Shown: piece by piece, positions 36,198-46,114 of the stretch | Numbering within the stretch: the first letter of the stretch is position 1 | How the letters are laid out: each line of letters opens with the position of its first letter | Origin: Dermabacteraceae bacterium TAE3-ERU5 | Lineage (GTDB): Bacteria; Actinomycetota; Actinomycetes; Actinomycetales; Dermabacteraceae | Reading direction: 5' to 3' | DNA length: 64,000 nt | Assembly: GCA_019218375.1 (NCBI GenBank) | Contig: JAHUUK010000003.1 | Coordinates: forward strand, 1 to 64,000 | The notes under the pieces: generated by a model | Databases searched by the model: none | What the model was told of the DNA's origin: nothing | What the model saw: the letters and a program-made list of their open reading frames with translations, nothing else | Position numbers and translations under genes: made by a program

Positions 36198-37478
36198 GTT
36201 TCACATGAAACTAGATCCGCTGCGGAGGCCTGCGCAGGCTAAAAGTGATGCTTTTGTTGCGAGAGCCTGAGGCTAGTCCTCTTAAAAACCAAATTTTCAT
36301 GTGGGGCACTCCTCTGCTTATAGCTAAGGCCGTGAGTTACAGATGGAAGATCCTCTAGTTATCCACTGATTACACACAGATGTGGAATTAACTGTTTCAC
36401 GGGAAACATACAAGAAAGCGAGCGAGCGGTACGAATAGGCATCTAGCACTTAGCGGATGATCGGGTGCGATGTCGCTACGTTGCTGCGTCCAAGTTGGAC
36501 GTGTAATTAGGTGCGGTTTCACGTGGAACAGCTCCAGTGGGAGCAAAAAGTTTGGCGCCGCAGGAAAGAATTCAGCAAAAAATCCTGTTTCACGTGAAAC
36601 TTAGGAGAGAGGAGGATGGCGGTGGTTTGCCCATATTTTGCTAGGTGCGTAAATTGCGGAAAACAATCGCAGACTATGCACACTAGACGATCCTATTCCC
36701 GGTGTTTCACGTGAAACCTCAGCCGCGATGTTTTGGGATTTCTAGATGCATGCCGTTTCACGTAAAACTAGGTCTATCGCTTGACGACGATCAATGGGTG
36801 TTACGAGCACCCAAGTTTCACGTGAAACCGAGGGTTCACCACCATAACGATTAGGCATGGTTACCAGCGCACGTGTTTCACGTGAAACGCACGAATCTCT
36901 GCTTTTTAGCGTTTTCGGATTAGCAACGCTTACGCACACCCATGAATCTATGAAAACAACCCAGGCATAGCCCTGCATGAGTGTGCGGGAGGGTCAGAAA
37001 AGGGCCGCTATTCCTAGGTGACTGGTGACTAGGTTTCACGTGAAACAGGAGAAACGATAGTCAGGCGTAAGTACTTGTGTTTTACGTTTTAACGGGTTCA
37101 CGTGAAACCAAAAGTTTCCTGCGATTCCGCGGCCGTCACTCCCTTTATGTTTCACATGAAACCTTCTTCGAGCATTGCTGGTTATTGCAAGAAAGCACCT
37201 CTGTTTCACGTGAAACGGAGCCACTAGGTGTCGCGTACCGATGGGATTCAGTATGCCGGTAAGACACCAGCCCCTACCCCTCCTTTTAGGGACGAAATTA
37301 TTGGCTACTCATCCTCATGGGGGTCTAGGCGACTGGGTAGCCATGTCGACTGGGCAGCCGTAGGCAACGGGAAACCGCAGGTATGGGTGAGCGAATCGGT
37401 GGCTAAAACCGGAACGCGTTTCGTGTGGGAGGCGCCATTTTGTATCCGTGAATAGGGCTGCAATGTTTCATGTGAAAC
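36198..37478. promoter_or_regulatory. Array of thirteen parS-like centromere sites
   Basis: Six exact copies of GTTTCACGTGAAAC at 36587, 36704, 36815, 36875, 37033 and 37203. One- or two-base variants lie at 36198, 36394, 36516, 36755, 37095, 37149 and 37465. The sequence equals the conserved parS core bound by ParB. Sites are 50-220 bp apart, all between parB and trxB. Confidence 0.93.
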
Positions 37479-37523
37479 GCCTGTGGGAGCCTGGCTTTCA
37501 AGAACAGCTCATAGAGAAGTAAC

Positions 37524-37628
37524 TTATCCACAGCGCGCGTTACCGCGTGCAAAAATTGGCGCATAACAGCGCAGGGCGTCGCACCTTATCCACATTATTT
37601 GCCCAAATAATTCATATCCTGTGGATAA
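37524..37628. promoter_or_regulatory. Cluster of three perfect DnaA boxes
   Basis: TTATCCACA at 37524-37532 and 37586-37594 on the plus strand and TGTGGATAA (reverse box) at 37620-37628, with an AT-rich run ATTATTTGCCCAAATAATT between the second and third. This is a candidate origin element, richer than the dnaA-dnaN gap. Confidence 0.8.
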
Positions 37629-37673
37629 CTAGCGCCCCGCCCCCCTATCTGTGAACCAGATCACTAATAGGGT

Positions 37674-37741
37674 GTGCGTTTAGGTGCACTTTCGGTGGGT
37701 TAAAGCAGGTTTTCATAGCAGCAAGTGCACCCAAACGTTAT
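37674..37741 (+). repeat. Composite GTGCAC repeat, copy 7 (short form)
   Basis: Only the inner half: one direct motif (GTTTAGGTGCACTTT), a core with GGTTAAAGCAGGTTTTCATA and one inverted motif AAGTGCACCCAAACGTTA. The outer motifs are missing. Confidence 0.85.
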
Positions 37742-37809
37742 CCCTTGGCCTCCGCTTCGGGGCCGCAGCCGCAAAACGGCCCAATAGTAAACGGGCCAAT
37801 ATAGTGAAC

Positions 37810-37846
37810 GGGCCTGGAGAAACGGCTAAGCCGTCTACCCAGGCCC
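37810..37846 (-). terminator. Hairpin after trxB operon
   Basis: Two nested inverted repeats, GGGCCTGG/CCAGGCCC outside and ACGGCT/AGCCGT inside, about 35 bp after the trxB stop. No long U-tract on the minus strand, so termination is likely but not certain. Confidence 0.55.
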
Positions 37847-37880
37847 GGATCAGTAGCCCGCCAAAGACGGGCCGGAAAGA

Positions 37881-38813
37881 TTATTCGCCCAGCGCAGCCA
37901 GGTAACGCTCCGCATCCAACGCAGCCGCACAGCCGGAACCGGCAGCGGTAATCGCCTGACGGTAGGTGTGGTCCACCACGTCACCGCAGGCGAAAACGCC
38001 CGGCAGGGAGGTGCGGGTAGAACGGCCCTCGACCACGATGTAGCCCTCGTCGTCCAGATCGATCTGTCCCTGCATCAGCTCGGTGCGGGGCAGGTGACCA
38101 ATCGCCTCGAACAGCGCGGCAACCTCAAGCCTGCGCTCGGAGCCATCAACGGTATCGCGTAGGGTGATTGCCTCCAGTGCGTTTTCACCGTGCAGGGCAA
38201 CCACTTCGCTGTTCCAGGCGAAGCTCAGCTTCGGATCGTCCTCGGCGCGCTTGGCCATGATCTTCGAGGCACGCAGCGTATCGCGGCGGTGAATCAGGGT
38301 AACGGACTTCGCGAAACGAGTCAGGAAGGTGGCTTCCTCTACGGCGCTATCGCCGCCGCCCACCACCGCGATGTCGCGATCCTTAAAGAAGAAACCATCG
38401 CAGGTGGCGCACCAGCTAACGCCACGCCCCGAAAGGCGCTTTTCGCCGTCAATGCCCAGCTCGCGATACGCGGAACCGGTGGCCAAAATAATGGCCTTGC
38501 CCTCGTAAACAGTGCCATCTTCGCAGGTCACACGCTTAGCGGCCAGATCCAGTTCGGTGGCATCCTCATACAGCAGCTCAGCGCCGAAACGTTCGGCCTG
38601 TTCCTGCATGTTAGTCATCAGTTCCGGACCCATGATGCCCTCGGGGAAACCGGGGAAGTTTTCTACCTCAGTGGTGTTCATGAGGGCACCGCCAGCGGCA
38701 AGCGAACCCGCAATGACCAGGGGGTTTAGACCCGCGCGGGCCGCGTACACGGCGGCGGTGTAACCGGCAGGGCCGGAACCGACGATGATTACTTCACGCT
38801 GAGTCTCGCTCAT
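37881..38813 (-). CDS. trxB: Thioredoxin-disulfide reductase
   Basis: 310 residues. FAD-binding GSGPAG (12-17), redox-active CATC (C135, C138), NADPH-binding [10 protein letters not shown], and the C-terminal FAD motif [20 protein letters not shown]. It reduces thioredoxin with NADPH. No thioredoxin gene follows, unlike many actinobacteria that have trxB-trxA here; the gene ends the murJ operon and faces parB across the parS region. ATG at 38813 with AAGGAGCACC upstream. Confidence 0.97.
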   Translation of the reverse strand: MSETQREVIIVGSGPAGYTAAVYAARAGLNPLVIAGSLAAGGALMNTTEVENFPGFPEGIMGPELMTNMQEQAERFGAELLYEDATELDLAAKRVTCEDGTVYEGKAIILATGSAYRELGIDGEKRLSGRGVSWCATCDGFFFKDRDIAVVGGGDSAVEEATFLTRFAKSVTLIHRRDTLRASKIMAKRAEDDPKLSFAWNSEVVALHGENALEAITLRDTVDGSERRLEVAALFEAIGHLPRTELMQGQIDLDDEGYIVVEGRSTRTSLPGVFACGDVVDHTYRQAITAAGSGCAAALDAERYLAALGE

Positions 38814-38864
38814 GGTGCTCCTTAAAGAACCTCAAAGAATTAGTACTGCCCCAGATTACCCGGC

Positions 38865-39410
38865 CTATTGCCTGGCCGCGCTATCACTGTGTTTTACCGC
38901 CCCCACCATCACGGTGCCAGACCAATACACCTGCGGCGGAGCATCGCCCTTAGCAGTGCAGTTCGGGCTTACCACCACAGCGTTTACGGAACCTCCGGTG
39001 CTGCGAATGTCGGCCAAGGTGCGGGTGGAATGCAGGATTAGCCAGCCGGGAGTGCTCTGCTGCCCCCACTGCACCTGTTCAAGCGCAAGCGCCGTCTCGG
39101 AAACATCTATCGCCCCCAGGCAGTCGGAAACCTTGAAAGGCGCACTGGAACCGGCACGGCCATTGCTGACCACGGATTCAACCTCTTTACCCACGTCTAG
39201 CGGGGAAACGATGGGAAGCGCGTTAGTGCTTAACGGAACGTCGGCCGATACGGCGCCGGAACTTGCCGGGGATTCCTGCATGGCAGAGGTTGAAAGCACC
39301 AGCGCCCGCGAAAGCAGGACCCCCATCAGCAAAGCAACCAGCACGAAAACCACCATCATGCCCCTGGCGGGGCCGTTCAGGCGGCCGCGTGTGCGGAAAG
39401 CTCGGCGCAC
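38865..39410 (-). CDS. Uncharacterised single-pass membrane protein of murJ operon
   Basis: 181 residues with one N-terminal membrane span (about 18-40, MMVVFVLVALLMGVLLSRALV) and an outside Ser/Ala-rich then beta-strand-like domain with two cysteines (in SDCLGAID and SPNCTAKG) that could form a disulphide. The GTG start overlaps the stop of the pseudokinase gene by one base (TAGTG), a coupling signal. I do not recognise a family. Its place between the pseudokinase and trxB suggests an envelope role. Confidence 0.7.
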   Translation of the reverse strand: MRRAFRTRGRLNGPARGMMVVFVLVALLMGVLLSRALVLSTSAMQESPASSGAVSADVPLSTNALPIVSPLDVGKEVESVVSNGRAGSSAPFKVSDCLGAIDVSETALALEQVQWGQQSTPGWLILHSTRTLADIRSTGGSVNAVVVSPNCTAKGDAPPQVYWSGTVMVGAVKHSDSAARQ

Positions 39411-41878
39411 TATTCGACGCCAATCGAACCGATCTTGATGCGGAAGCCCTTGGGATCCGGCGGCAGCTTATTGATCCAAACCGCGAAACGCTCCAGATCG
39501 GTGTTCGGAGGTAGCTCCAGGCGGGTTTCGCCCTCGCCGTTAAATTCGCCCTGAGCCAGCACATCTCCGGGAGCGCCGTCCGCGTTTACGCGACGAATCT
39601 CCAGGTTGCCGCCACGGTTAGCGCCACGCAACAAAACCGCCTTCACGGGAGCCTTCTGGGCCAGGTTCACCACGAAGCCCTGCCCCTTGCTGAGGCCGCC
39701 GAAGTCCTCCCGCTTGTAATACTTGGTCGGCCACTGCTTGTTCGGGTCCCCATCCAACATGCGATCCAGCAGGTCAGCATGGTCCAGATCGCCGCCTATA
39801 GCGCTCAGACCGCTAATTTCAGGCTTAGCCGCGGGTGCCGGTTCCGGTTTCTTTTCCGGTTCGGCCTTCTTTTCGGCGGGCTTCTTTTCTTCGTTTTGCG
39901 CGGCCTGCTTGGGTGCCGACTGGGTGCTGTTCGGGCTATCCGGCACCGCCGCGCGATTACGGCCGACAGAGGTCAGCGTCGTAATCGCAAGGATCAATGC
40001 CAGCACGAGCAGGAGCGCTGCACCGAGCACTATCCAGCGGCTCAGCAGCGGGCGGGTCGTATCGTTGCGCTGCTGGGGAGTATCGGCTGCGAAAGCAACA
40101 TTAACCACGTCCTTGAACAGTTCCGAACTGTTCGGCGCGGCATCCACCGCGCTTCTGCCCGGCACCCGGATCGTGCCCGCCGTGGCTAGCTGTTCGCCGT
40201 TTGCGACCTTCACCTTAGGCAGCTTCGCGGTCGGCAGCACCTGCGGGTTATCGCTAGGCGTGACCCGCGCCTGCTGACCCTCACCGACGGGGATCGGGGC
40301 CGCCAGGATGCGCGGCTCGCTGGGCCGCGGGCTGCCGGGATCGATCACCGGATCGGCGGGAGAATCGGAAACGTCCGCGAACAGTTTCGGCTTTACCGGC
40401 AGCGGAGAGGGGAAGCTGGAGGCTTCGCGCGGTGCCAGCAGGGTGTTTAGTCCGGCCTCGGCGTCAGCGGAGCCGGATGCTGCCTCTGCCTCTTCCGGGG
40501 ATTGTTCCGCTGCGGGTTCTTCCTCGGGAGTCGGTACTTCCGCTGCTGCGTCCTGTTCCACGGGTGCAGCCTGGGGTTCCGGATCGGATTCAGTGTGCGG
40601 GGCAGGATCCGCGGCGGAAGCGGTTTCCTCGCCATCGGCAGCAGCGGTTTCCTCGCCACCGGCAGCAACTGGGGCCAGCAGCATGGTTTCGTCCGTTGCC
40701 TGGCTCAGGGGCTCTGCCGGTGCCTGCGGGGCGGGGGCGGGTTCCTCATCGGCCTGCGCTTCATGGCTAGGCTCAGCGGGGTCCTCTTCGGGGGCCGCGA
40801 CAGCAGGTTCTTCGACAGTAGGTTCTTCACGCTTCGGTTCCTCCTGCGAAACAGGGGAAAACACCGCCGTCTCGTCGGCGGCGGGCTGCTGCTGCGGGGC
40901 GGGCGCTTCCTCTTCCGCGAGCGGGAGCGGCTTAATCACGCTGGTTTCGTCGCTATCGGCGGCGCGCGAAGCGAGGGCGCTACCTGCCGCCAGGGCCCCG
41001 CCCGCCAAAACGGCACCTCCGGCGGCGTCCGAAACGCTACCGGTGGTAACCGGCCGGGTGCCGCTGCTGAGCACCTTCGCGGTGAGCTGGCCGGGAATGT
41101 CCTGCGAATCCCACGCCTCCAGGGTGACGGGAATCGACTGCCACGGCTCCAGGCTCGCGGCCAGGCCCCGCACGGTGCGGGGGGTGAGCAGGGAGGGGCC
41201 GGTGCCATTCAAGATGGCATCGCAAAGCTGCACCAGTTCGTCGGGCAGGGGGCGTTTGGTGGCTTCGCTGGCGGGAGCGACCACGCCCTCCTCGGGCACG
41301 ATCACGCCGGTCATCATTTCGTAGAGCAGCCCGGCCAGTGCGATCGTGTCGTTATGCGCCGCGTCGGAATCCGTGTCCGACAGTTCCAGTGCGGCAGCGA
41401 AAACGCCGGTGCCCCGGACGTGCACCAGGTTGCCGGGCACATCAACAAAAATATGTTCCGGAGCCAGCACCTGGTGATGCACACCGCGCCTGCGGGCAAC
41501 CTCCAGGGCCTCCGCTACCTGGCCGGTAATGGCCCGCGCGGTTTCGGGGCGCAGCAGCCCCTTTTCAAGTAGCTCTTCCAGCGAAGGAGCGTTCACTCGC
41601 TCAATCGGGATGCAGGCAACCGGGCCGGAGTCGGTCACTAGCAGGGAAGCGTCAAGGATGTGGCAGAGGCGGTCGTCCTCAACCAGCATGGTGCGGCGGG
41701 CGGCATCCACTACCTCGGCTGCGCTGTCTCCCGGCACCACCAGGAGGTCTACATCCTGGCGGTCTTCACGGGAGCGGGCATGCCACAGTAGCGGGCTGCC
41801 CTGTTCGTCGCTAAGCGGGATGTGCGAAAACAGCTCCCACTGCTTCCCGACGGCGTCCACGTATGCTTGCTCGTTCAC
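39410..41878 (-). CDS. MurJ-associated pseudokinase with extracellular C-terminal domain
   Basis: 822 residues. The N-terminal ~240 residues follow a protein-kinase layout, but the catalytic loop reads HHQVLAP (H134, H135, Q136) in place of HRD and no DFG is seen, so it should be a pseudokinase. A long Pro/Glu/Ala-rich acidic linker (about 320-560) comes next, then one membrane span (about 628-652), a Lys/Glu/Pro spacer, and an outer beta-rich domain (about 700-822) resembling the jelly-roll end of mycobacterial MviN. In mycobacteria these parts are fused to MurJ; here they are a separate gene 62 bp after murJ. Probably regulates lipid II export. Confidence 0.75.
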   Translation of the reverse strand: MNEQAYVDAVGKQWELFSHIPLSDEQGSPLLWHARSREDRQDVDLLVVPGDSAAEVVDAARRTMLVEDDRLCHILDASLLVTDSGPVACIPIERVNAPSLEELLEKGLLRPETARAITGQVAEALEVARRRGVHHQVLAPEHIFVDVPGNLVHVRGTGVFAAALELSDTDSDAAHNDTIALAGLLYEMMTGVIVPEEGVVAPASEATKRPLPDELVQLCDAILNGTGPSLLTPRTVRGLAASLEPWQSIPVTLEAWDSQDIPGQLTAKVLSSGTRPVTTGSVSDAAGGAVLAGGALAAGSALASRAADSDETSVIKPLPLAEEEAPAPQQQPAADETAVFSPVSQEEPKREEPTVEEPAVAAPEEDPAEPSHEAQADEEPAPAPQAPAEPLSQATDETMLLAPVAAGGEETAAADGEETASAADPAPHTESDPEPQAAPVEQDAAAEVPTPEEEPAAEQSPEEAEAASGSADAEAGLNTLLAPREASSFPSPLPVKPKLFADVSDSPADPVIDPGSPRPSEPRILAAPIPVGEGQQARVTPSDNPQVLPTAKLPKVKVANGEQLATAGTIRVPGRSAVDAAPNSSELFKDVVNVAFAADTPQQRNDTTRPLLSRWIVLGAALLLVLALILAITTLTSVGRNRAAVPDSPNSTQSAPKQAAQNEEKKPAEKKAEPEKKPEPAPAAKPEISGLSAIGGDLDHADLLDRMLDGDPNKQWPTKYYKREDFGGLSKGQGFVVNLAQKAPVKAVLLRGANRGGNLEIRRVNADGAPGDVLAQGEFNGEGETRLELPPNTDLERFAVWINKLPPDPKGFRIKIGSIGVE

Positions 41879-41940
41879 GATAGGTACGGTCCTTTGCGGT
41901 TAGCTAGATAGCCCCATGCTACGGGGCGGACGAGAGTTGT

Positions 41941-43788
41941 TTAGGCGCGACGCAACACTTTTCGTTTCAGGGTGGCCATCACCGCATCCAGTTCCTGCAC
42001 CTTCAACAGCAGGGTGATGCCGACGAAAACGGCGGTGATTACGGCACCCACCACGCTGCCGAGCAGCACTGCGGTGAGTCGGTTAAGCCAGACGTATTCC
42101 CACACCAGCCAGAGCACCCCGAGGCCCACCAGCGCGCTGGCCAGCGAAGCCGCAATCAGCTTCAGGTACACGAAAACCGAAGGTATGATGTCCATTTTCA
42201 GCCCGCGTTCACGCAGCTGGCGCGAAAGTACCCAGGCGCCAAGAATCCAGGCGAAACAGGTGCCCAGGGAGGAAACCAGGGCGGCGGTAGCCGTTGCCCA
42301 GCGCGGGTCCACGAAGTGCAGGATCGGCCACACCGCCATCAAAGAGGTGAGCGTGATCGGGATCTGCATGAGGAACGGTGTGCGGGCGTCCTCATAGGCG
42401 TAGAACATGCGCTTCATCAGATAGGTGGCGGCGAACGGCACCAGGCCGATCATGTAGGCCGCGAGTACCCAGCCCAGCGCGATCGACCCCTGCTGGCCGC
42501 TGCGGCCCACGATCACCCACATGACGGGCGCTGCCAGCACGCTGAACAGCACGGTGCACAGCATCATCGGAATCGCCAACATCCGCGACATCTGCGTGTA
42601 CTGGTTGTGCGCCTGGGCATGGTCCTGGGCAGCGGCAGAACGGGAGATAGCCGGGAAGATCGCCGTCACCAACGAAACGGTGATGATCGATTGCGGCAGC
42701 ATGAATGCCAGGTAAGAGTTATCTATTGCGCTGATAGCCGGGTAGCTGACATAGGCGGCGTCCCCGGCCCGCTGCAGGCGTTCCGAAGTCTGGGAAGCCG
42801 TGGTGGTGGACCAGCGGGTAGCGAATACGGCAACCTGCCCCAGCGTAAGCATGGCGATCGACCAGCCGCCGATCTTGCCGAGCTTCGTCAGCCCCATGCC
42901 GCGGAAACCCCACTTGGGGCGCAGCTTTAGCCCCAGGCCGCGAATCGCAATCCAGACCAGCACCCCCTGCGCGGTGCTGCCGCCCAGGTTGATGATGGCG
43001 AGGGTGACGACCATCGACATGGTCCAGCCGTGCTGGCCGGTTTGTGTGCCGTACATGAACAGGAACGCGACCGCGCCGATAATGGCTACCACGTTGTTTA
43101 GGGCCGGTGCCCAGGCGTAGGCGGCGAAGGCGTTGTGGGCGTTCAGAATGTGTCCGCACAGCACATAGAACGCGGAGAATACGATCTGCGGCATCAGCCA
43201 GTACCCGAGGGTCAGCGCAAGCACGTATTTTTCTGCGGGCAGCACACCGTTTGCGATGGGTAGCAGCAGCGGCACCGCGAGCGTGCATAGCACCGTTAAG
43301 CCGCCCGCCAGCAGCATCACCAGCGTCATGAGGCGAGAAATATAGTCGGCCCCGCCGTCGTGGTTTTTCATTGCCCGCACGACCGCCGGTACGAGAATCG
43401 CGTTCAGGGTGCCGCCACCTACCAGGATCCATACCGAGTTAGGCAGCACATTGGCGGCGCTGAAAGCGTCCGCAGCGATGGTCTGGCTGCCGCCAAAAAC
43501 CATCCCCATCAGGAAGTTTTTAACGAAGCCGAGAACGCGGCTGACAATGGTTCCCGCCGCCATGATGGCGCTGGCGCGCAGCAGGAAAGAGCGTGATGCC
43601 GGATCGTCCTTTGACCGGCCACGGGGGCTGCTGATGCGCGGTTCCTCCGGTGAGGGCGCGCCCTGCGCAAGTTCCCCCTGCGCCTCCAAAACGGCGCTGA
43701 AGGGCTTCAGTTCCGGGTTGAAATCGGGCTCATGTTTGCCGATGTAGCGGCGGGGCCGCTTACGGGGGGTTCTGCCCCTGGGCGTCAT
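41941..43788 (-). CDS. murJ: Lipid II flippase MurJ (MviN)
   Basis: 615 residues with a cytoplasmic basic N-terminus (about 1-75) and about fourteen membrane spans of the MOP fold. Motifs typical of MurJ: GTIVSRVLGFVKNFLMGMVFG, SAANVLPNSVWILVGGGTLNAILVPAV, and ASQTSERLQRAGDAAYVSYPAI. It flips lipid II for peptidoglycan synthesis. The start overlaps the DUF6049 stop (ATGA, 43785-43788). Confidence 0.95.
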   Translation of the reverse strand: MTPRGRTPRKRPRRYIGKHEPDFNPELKPFSAVLEAQGELAQGAPSPEEPRISSPRGRSKDDPASRSFLLRASAIMAAGTIVSRVLGFVKNFLMGMVFGGSQTIAADAFSAANVLPNSVWILVGGGTLNAILVPAVVRAMKNHDGGADYISRLMTLVMLLAGGLTVLCTLAVPLLLPIANGVLPAEKYVLALTLGYWLMPQIVFSAFYVLCGHILNAHNAFAAYAWAPALNNVVAIIGAVAFLFMYGTQTGQHGWTMSMVVTLAIINLGGSTAQGVLVWIAIRGLGLKLRPKWGFRGMGLTKLGKIGGWSIAMLTLGQVAVFATRWSTTTASQTSERLQRAGDAAYVSYPAISAIDNSYLAFMLPQSIITVSLVTAIFPAISRSAAAQDHAQAHNQYTQMSRMLAIPMMLCTVLFSVLAAPVMWVIVGRSGQQGSIALGWVLAAYMIGLVPFAATYLMKRMFYAYEDARTPFLMQIPITLTSLMAVWPILHFVDPRWATATAALVSSLGTCFAWILGAWVLSRQLRERGLKMDIIPSVFVYLKLIAASLASALVGLGVLWLVWEYVWLNRLTAVLLGSVVGAVITAVFVGITLLLKVQELDAVMATLKRKVLRRA

Positions 43789-46052
43789 CGGGCGTCCTCT
43801 CTAGCCTGTTCGTCCGGAACCTCTTCAGCCCCTCGTTCGGCGGGAGCGCGCGTGTCCGAACGGGTGCGTCGTGCGCGCACAACGCCGATGGTTACCAGCG
43901 CCGCCATGCCCAGCACGAGAACGAGCGTCGTGGTGTTTTCCCACTCGGGATTAACAACCAAGGAGACCGTCTGGGTATCCCCGAGCGGCACGTCGTTCAC
44001 AGTAGCCAGGCTGATGGTTAAATCTACCTTGCCCGACATGAGGGCTTCCACGGGGACCGTCACAGTGGCCTGCCCGTAGGGGGCGATCGTCACCGGCTCA
44101 ACCTTGCCCGCGATCTTTAGGATCGGGCGCGACACTTTCAGGGACGGACGTACCTGCACGCTGGTCGGAAGGTTATTTTCCACCGTTACCGGCACTCCGG
44201 CGGAGGACGAAACCAGGTTGTAACTGGAGGCCGGCAGCACCTGCACCGAGTTATAGAACTTACTTAGCTGTGAGGTGGTTTCCTGCAGCCGGTTACGCAG
44301 ATCGTCGCTGCTGCCGCGCAGGGGTGGGCCGACGATTGCCAGCAGGCTGCGCACCAGGGAGTCAGAGACACGGGGCTGCCCGAAAGAGCTGCTCACCGTG
44401 GCTAGCTTCTGTAGCCGCAGGTTCACGCTTTCGATGGTGGCCAGTTGATTTTCGGTAACCACCGGCTCCTGCGCATTTCCCGCAGAGGTCAGTTCGCGCA
44501 CCGTGCCGCGGGTTAGGAGCGGCCCGCTGGCGGGGGCGACGCGGGCTGCGCTTTCCGTGACCGGTTCGTTCACCGAGGTATCGGCCGCGAGAAGCTGCGA
44601 AGTGCGCGCGGGGGCCAGCCAGCTCGCGCCCGACAGGGAATCCAGCACGGCACTGACATCATCGCTGGTCGGATCGAAATTGGTCTGCGGGGAAATCAGA
44701 ATCTGCCTAGCCTGCGCGGTTGGCTGCGCCGCAATCAGGGCGGTGTCGGCCAGGATGCGCTGGCGCGAAAGAACCCGGTTTTCGGGGGTGAGGCGGTTGA
44801 TTACCCCCGATAGGCGGGCATCGGACACCAGCATGCGTGTGCCGTGTTCCCCATCGTTCGCGGAGGCTATGCCGGAAGGGGTAACGGAGCTTTCCTTGCC
44901 GGGCAGGTTTTCGGAGGAGGCCAGTATCGTCTGCGGGTCGGCATCCAGGGTCGCGTGAAGCAGTTTTGTGTTCACGTTTTTTCCGCTTAAACGGATCGCC
45001 GAGCCGTCGGAATGGATCCGGCTTTCTTCCTGGCTGCGTTTCGTGGCTTCGGAAACCTGGGCCGTGATGGCGGCGGTGGTGGCCGGATTGGCCGATGCAA
45101 TCGCAGGCAGATCCACGTTTTGGTAGGGCATCAGCAGCACGGTGCGGCCCTGGGAAACCCGGCTTAGTTTTTCCGCGTAGTCTGCGGCTGCACGCATGGG
45201 GCTGGCCGACACGCCACCTTCGGCGCTGGGTGATGCGGAGCTATTGGCGGCCGCCTGCGCCGACTTTGGAAACACCAGCGGCGGGTCAAGCAGCGAGGGG
45301 TCGAGCAGCCAGTCCACTTCGGGACGCTGCGCCAGGGTGAGCAGGGAATGGAGGCGGCCACCTTCAACCGACTGGCGGAAATCGTCGGGGGCCAGAATTT
45401 GTTCGGCTGCCTGGCGAGTGGTGATCGGCAGCAGGAAAGAATAGGAAAGCCTGTCGGGGGTGACGCCGCTGGGGATCCACACCAGGAATGTGCGCAGCAC
45501 TGAGAGGGGCTGCCCCGCACCGTCGGAAAGCGTGATGCTGAGCCTGCGCGGGCCCCATTCTTGGGCGTCGGTGGTGAGGTTTAGGGAGTCCGCGGGAAGC
45601 GTGAAACGCACTTTCGCGGTTTGGTCGGGTGCCAGGTTCGGCAGGGCGGGGATTGCGTCGGCCCCTTCCTGCGGAGCTTTCCCGGTGGTGGCGAGCTTGC
45701 GCCCGGTTTCTTCCGTATCAGTGCGGGAAGCCCAGGCCGACAGTTCCTCGCGGGAACGTACCGGGGCGTCCAAAATCCCCAGTGTTGCCTGGGGGGAGGT
45801 GAGGGTGCGGCCCGAAATGTTTCGGAGCGATACTTCGACGTCCAGGGTCATGCCGGGGCCGAGCGCGGGCGTGACCTTTTCTAGTTTTAGCAGTGAGGTT
45901 TGTCCGGCCGGGGAATCGGGGGCCGCCGGGGCCGCGCTAGAATGGGGCGCGAGCGTGACGACGGCGAAACTAACCGCCAACACCGCGCACAGAAACAAAG
46001 CTGCGGCTCTGCGGCCACCCTCTAGGAGTGCTGCGAGTGAACGTCGAGACAT
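43785..46052 (-). CDS. DUF6049 family secreted/membrane protein
   Basis: 755 residues: signal peptide (about 15-41, AALFLCAVLAVSFAVVTLA), a large extracellular part with immunoglobulin-like ends, and one C-terminal membrane span (about 706-723) with a basic/acidic cytoplasmic tail. DUF6049 proteins are actinobacterial and lie directly before murJ; the function is unknown, an envelope role is inferred. It starts 62 bp from the divergent cca gene. Confidence 0.82.
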   Translation of the reverse strand: MSRRSLAALLEGGRRAAALFLCAVLAVSFAVVTLAPHSSAAPAAPDSPAGQTSLLKLEKVTPALGPGMTLDVEVSLRNISGRTLTSPQATLGILDAPVRSREELSAWASRTDTEETGRKLATTGKAPQEGADAIPALPNLAPDQTAKVRFTLPADSLNLTTDAQEWGPRRLSITLSDGAGQPLSVLRTFLVWIPSGVTPDRLSYSFLLPITTRQAAEQILAPDDFRQSVEGGRLHSLLTLAQRPEVDWLLDPSLLDPPLVFPKSAQAAANSSASPSAEGGVSASPMRAAADYAEKLSRVSQGRTVLLMPYQNVDLPAIASANPATTAAITAQVSEATKRSQEESRIHSDGSAIRLSGKNVNTKLLHATLDADPQTILASSENLPGKESSVTPSGIASANDGEHGTRMLVSDARLSGVINRLTPENRVLSRQRILADTALIAAQPTAQARQILISPQTNFDPTSDDVSAVLDSLSGASWLAPARTSQLLAADTSVNEPVTESAARVAPASGPLLTRGTVRELTSAGNAQEPVVTENQLATIESVNLRLQKLATVSSSFGQPRVSDSLVRSLLAIVGPPLRGSSDDLRNRLQETTSQLSKFYNSVQVLPASSYNLVSSSAGVPVTVENNLPTSVQVRPSLKVSRPILKIAGKVEPVTIAPYGQATVTVPVEALMSGKVDLTISLATVNDVPLGDTQTVSLVVNPEWENTTTLVLVLGMAALVTIGVVRARRTRSDTRAPAERGAEEVPDEQAREDAR

Positions 46053-46114
46053 GCTGCAACTCTAAAACGTAACCCCCGAGCCGTGCGCTCCCAACCAGGA
46101 TCGGCCTTCTGCTT

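Larger units (their letters stand above)
35974..37880. other. AT-rich gene-free region with parS array and DnaA boxes
   Basis: 1.9 kb between parB and trxB, clearly more AT-rich than the flanks. It holds a parAB terminator (36122-36151), thirteen parS-like sites (36198-37478), perfect DnaA boxes at 36150-36158, 37524-37532, 37586-37594 and 37620-37628, a near box at 36359-36367, a composite GTGCAC repeat (37674-37741) and hairpins after trxB. The short open frames here are translations of parS (recurring VSRET or FHVKQ) and are not genes. Confidence 0.85.

Noticed and set aside
36742-37262. Small open frames in the parS region
   Set aside because: They encode VSRET or FHVKQ at each parS site, which is the site itself being read; no gene evidence.
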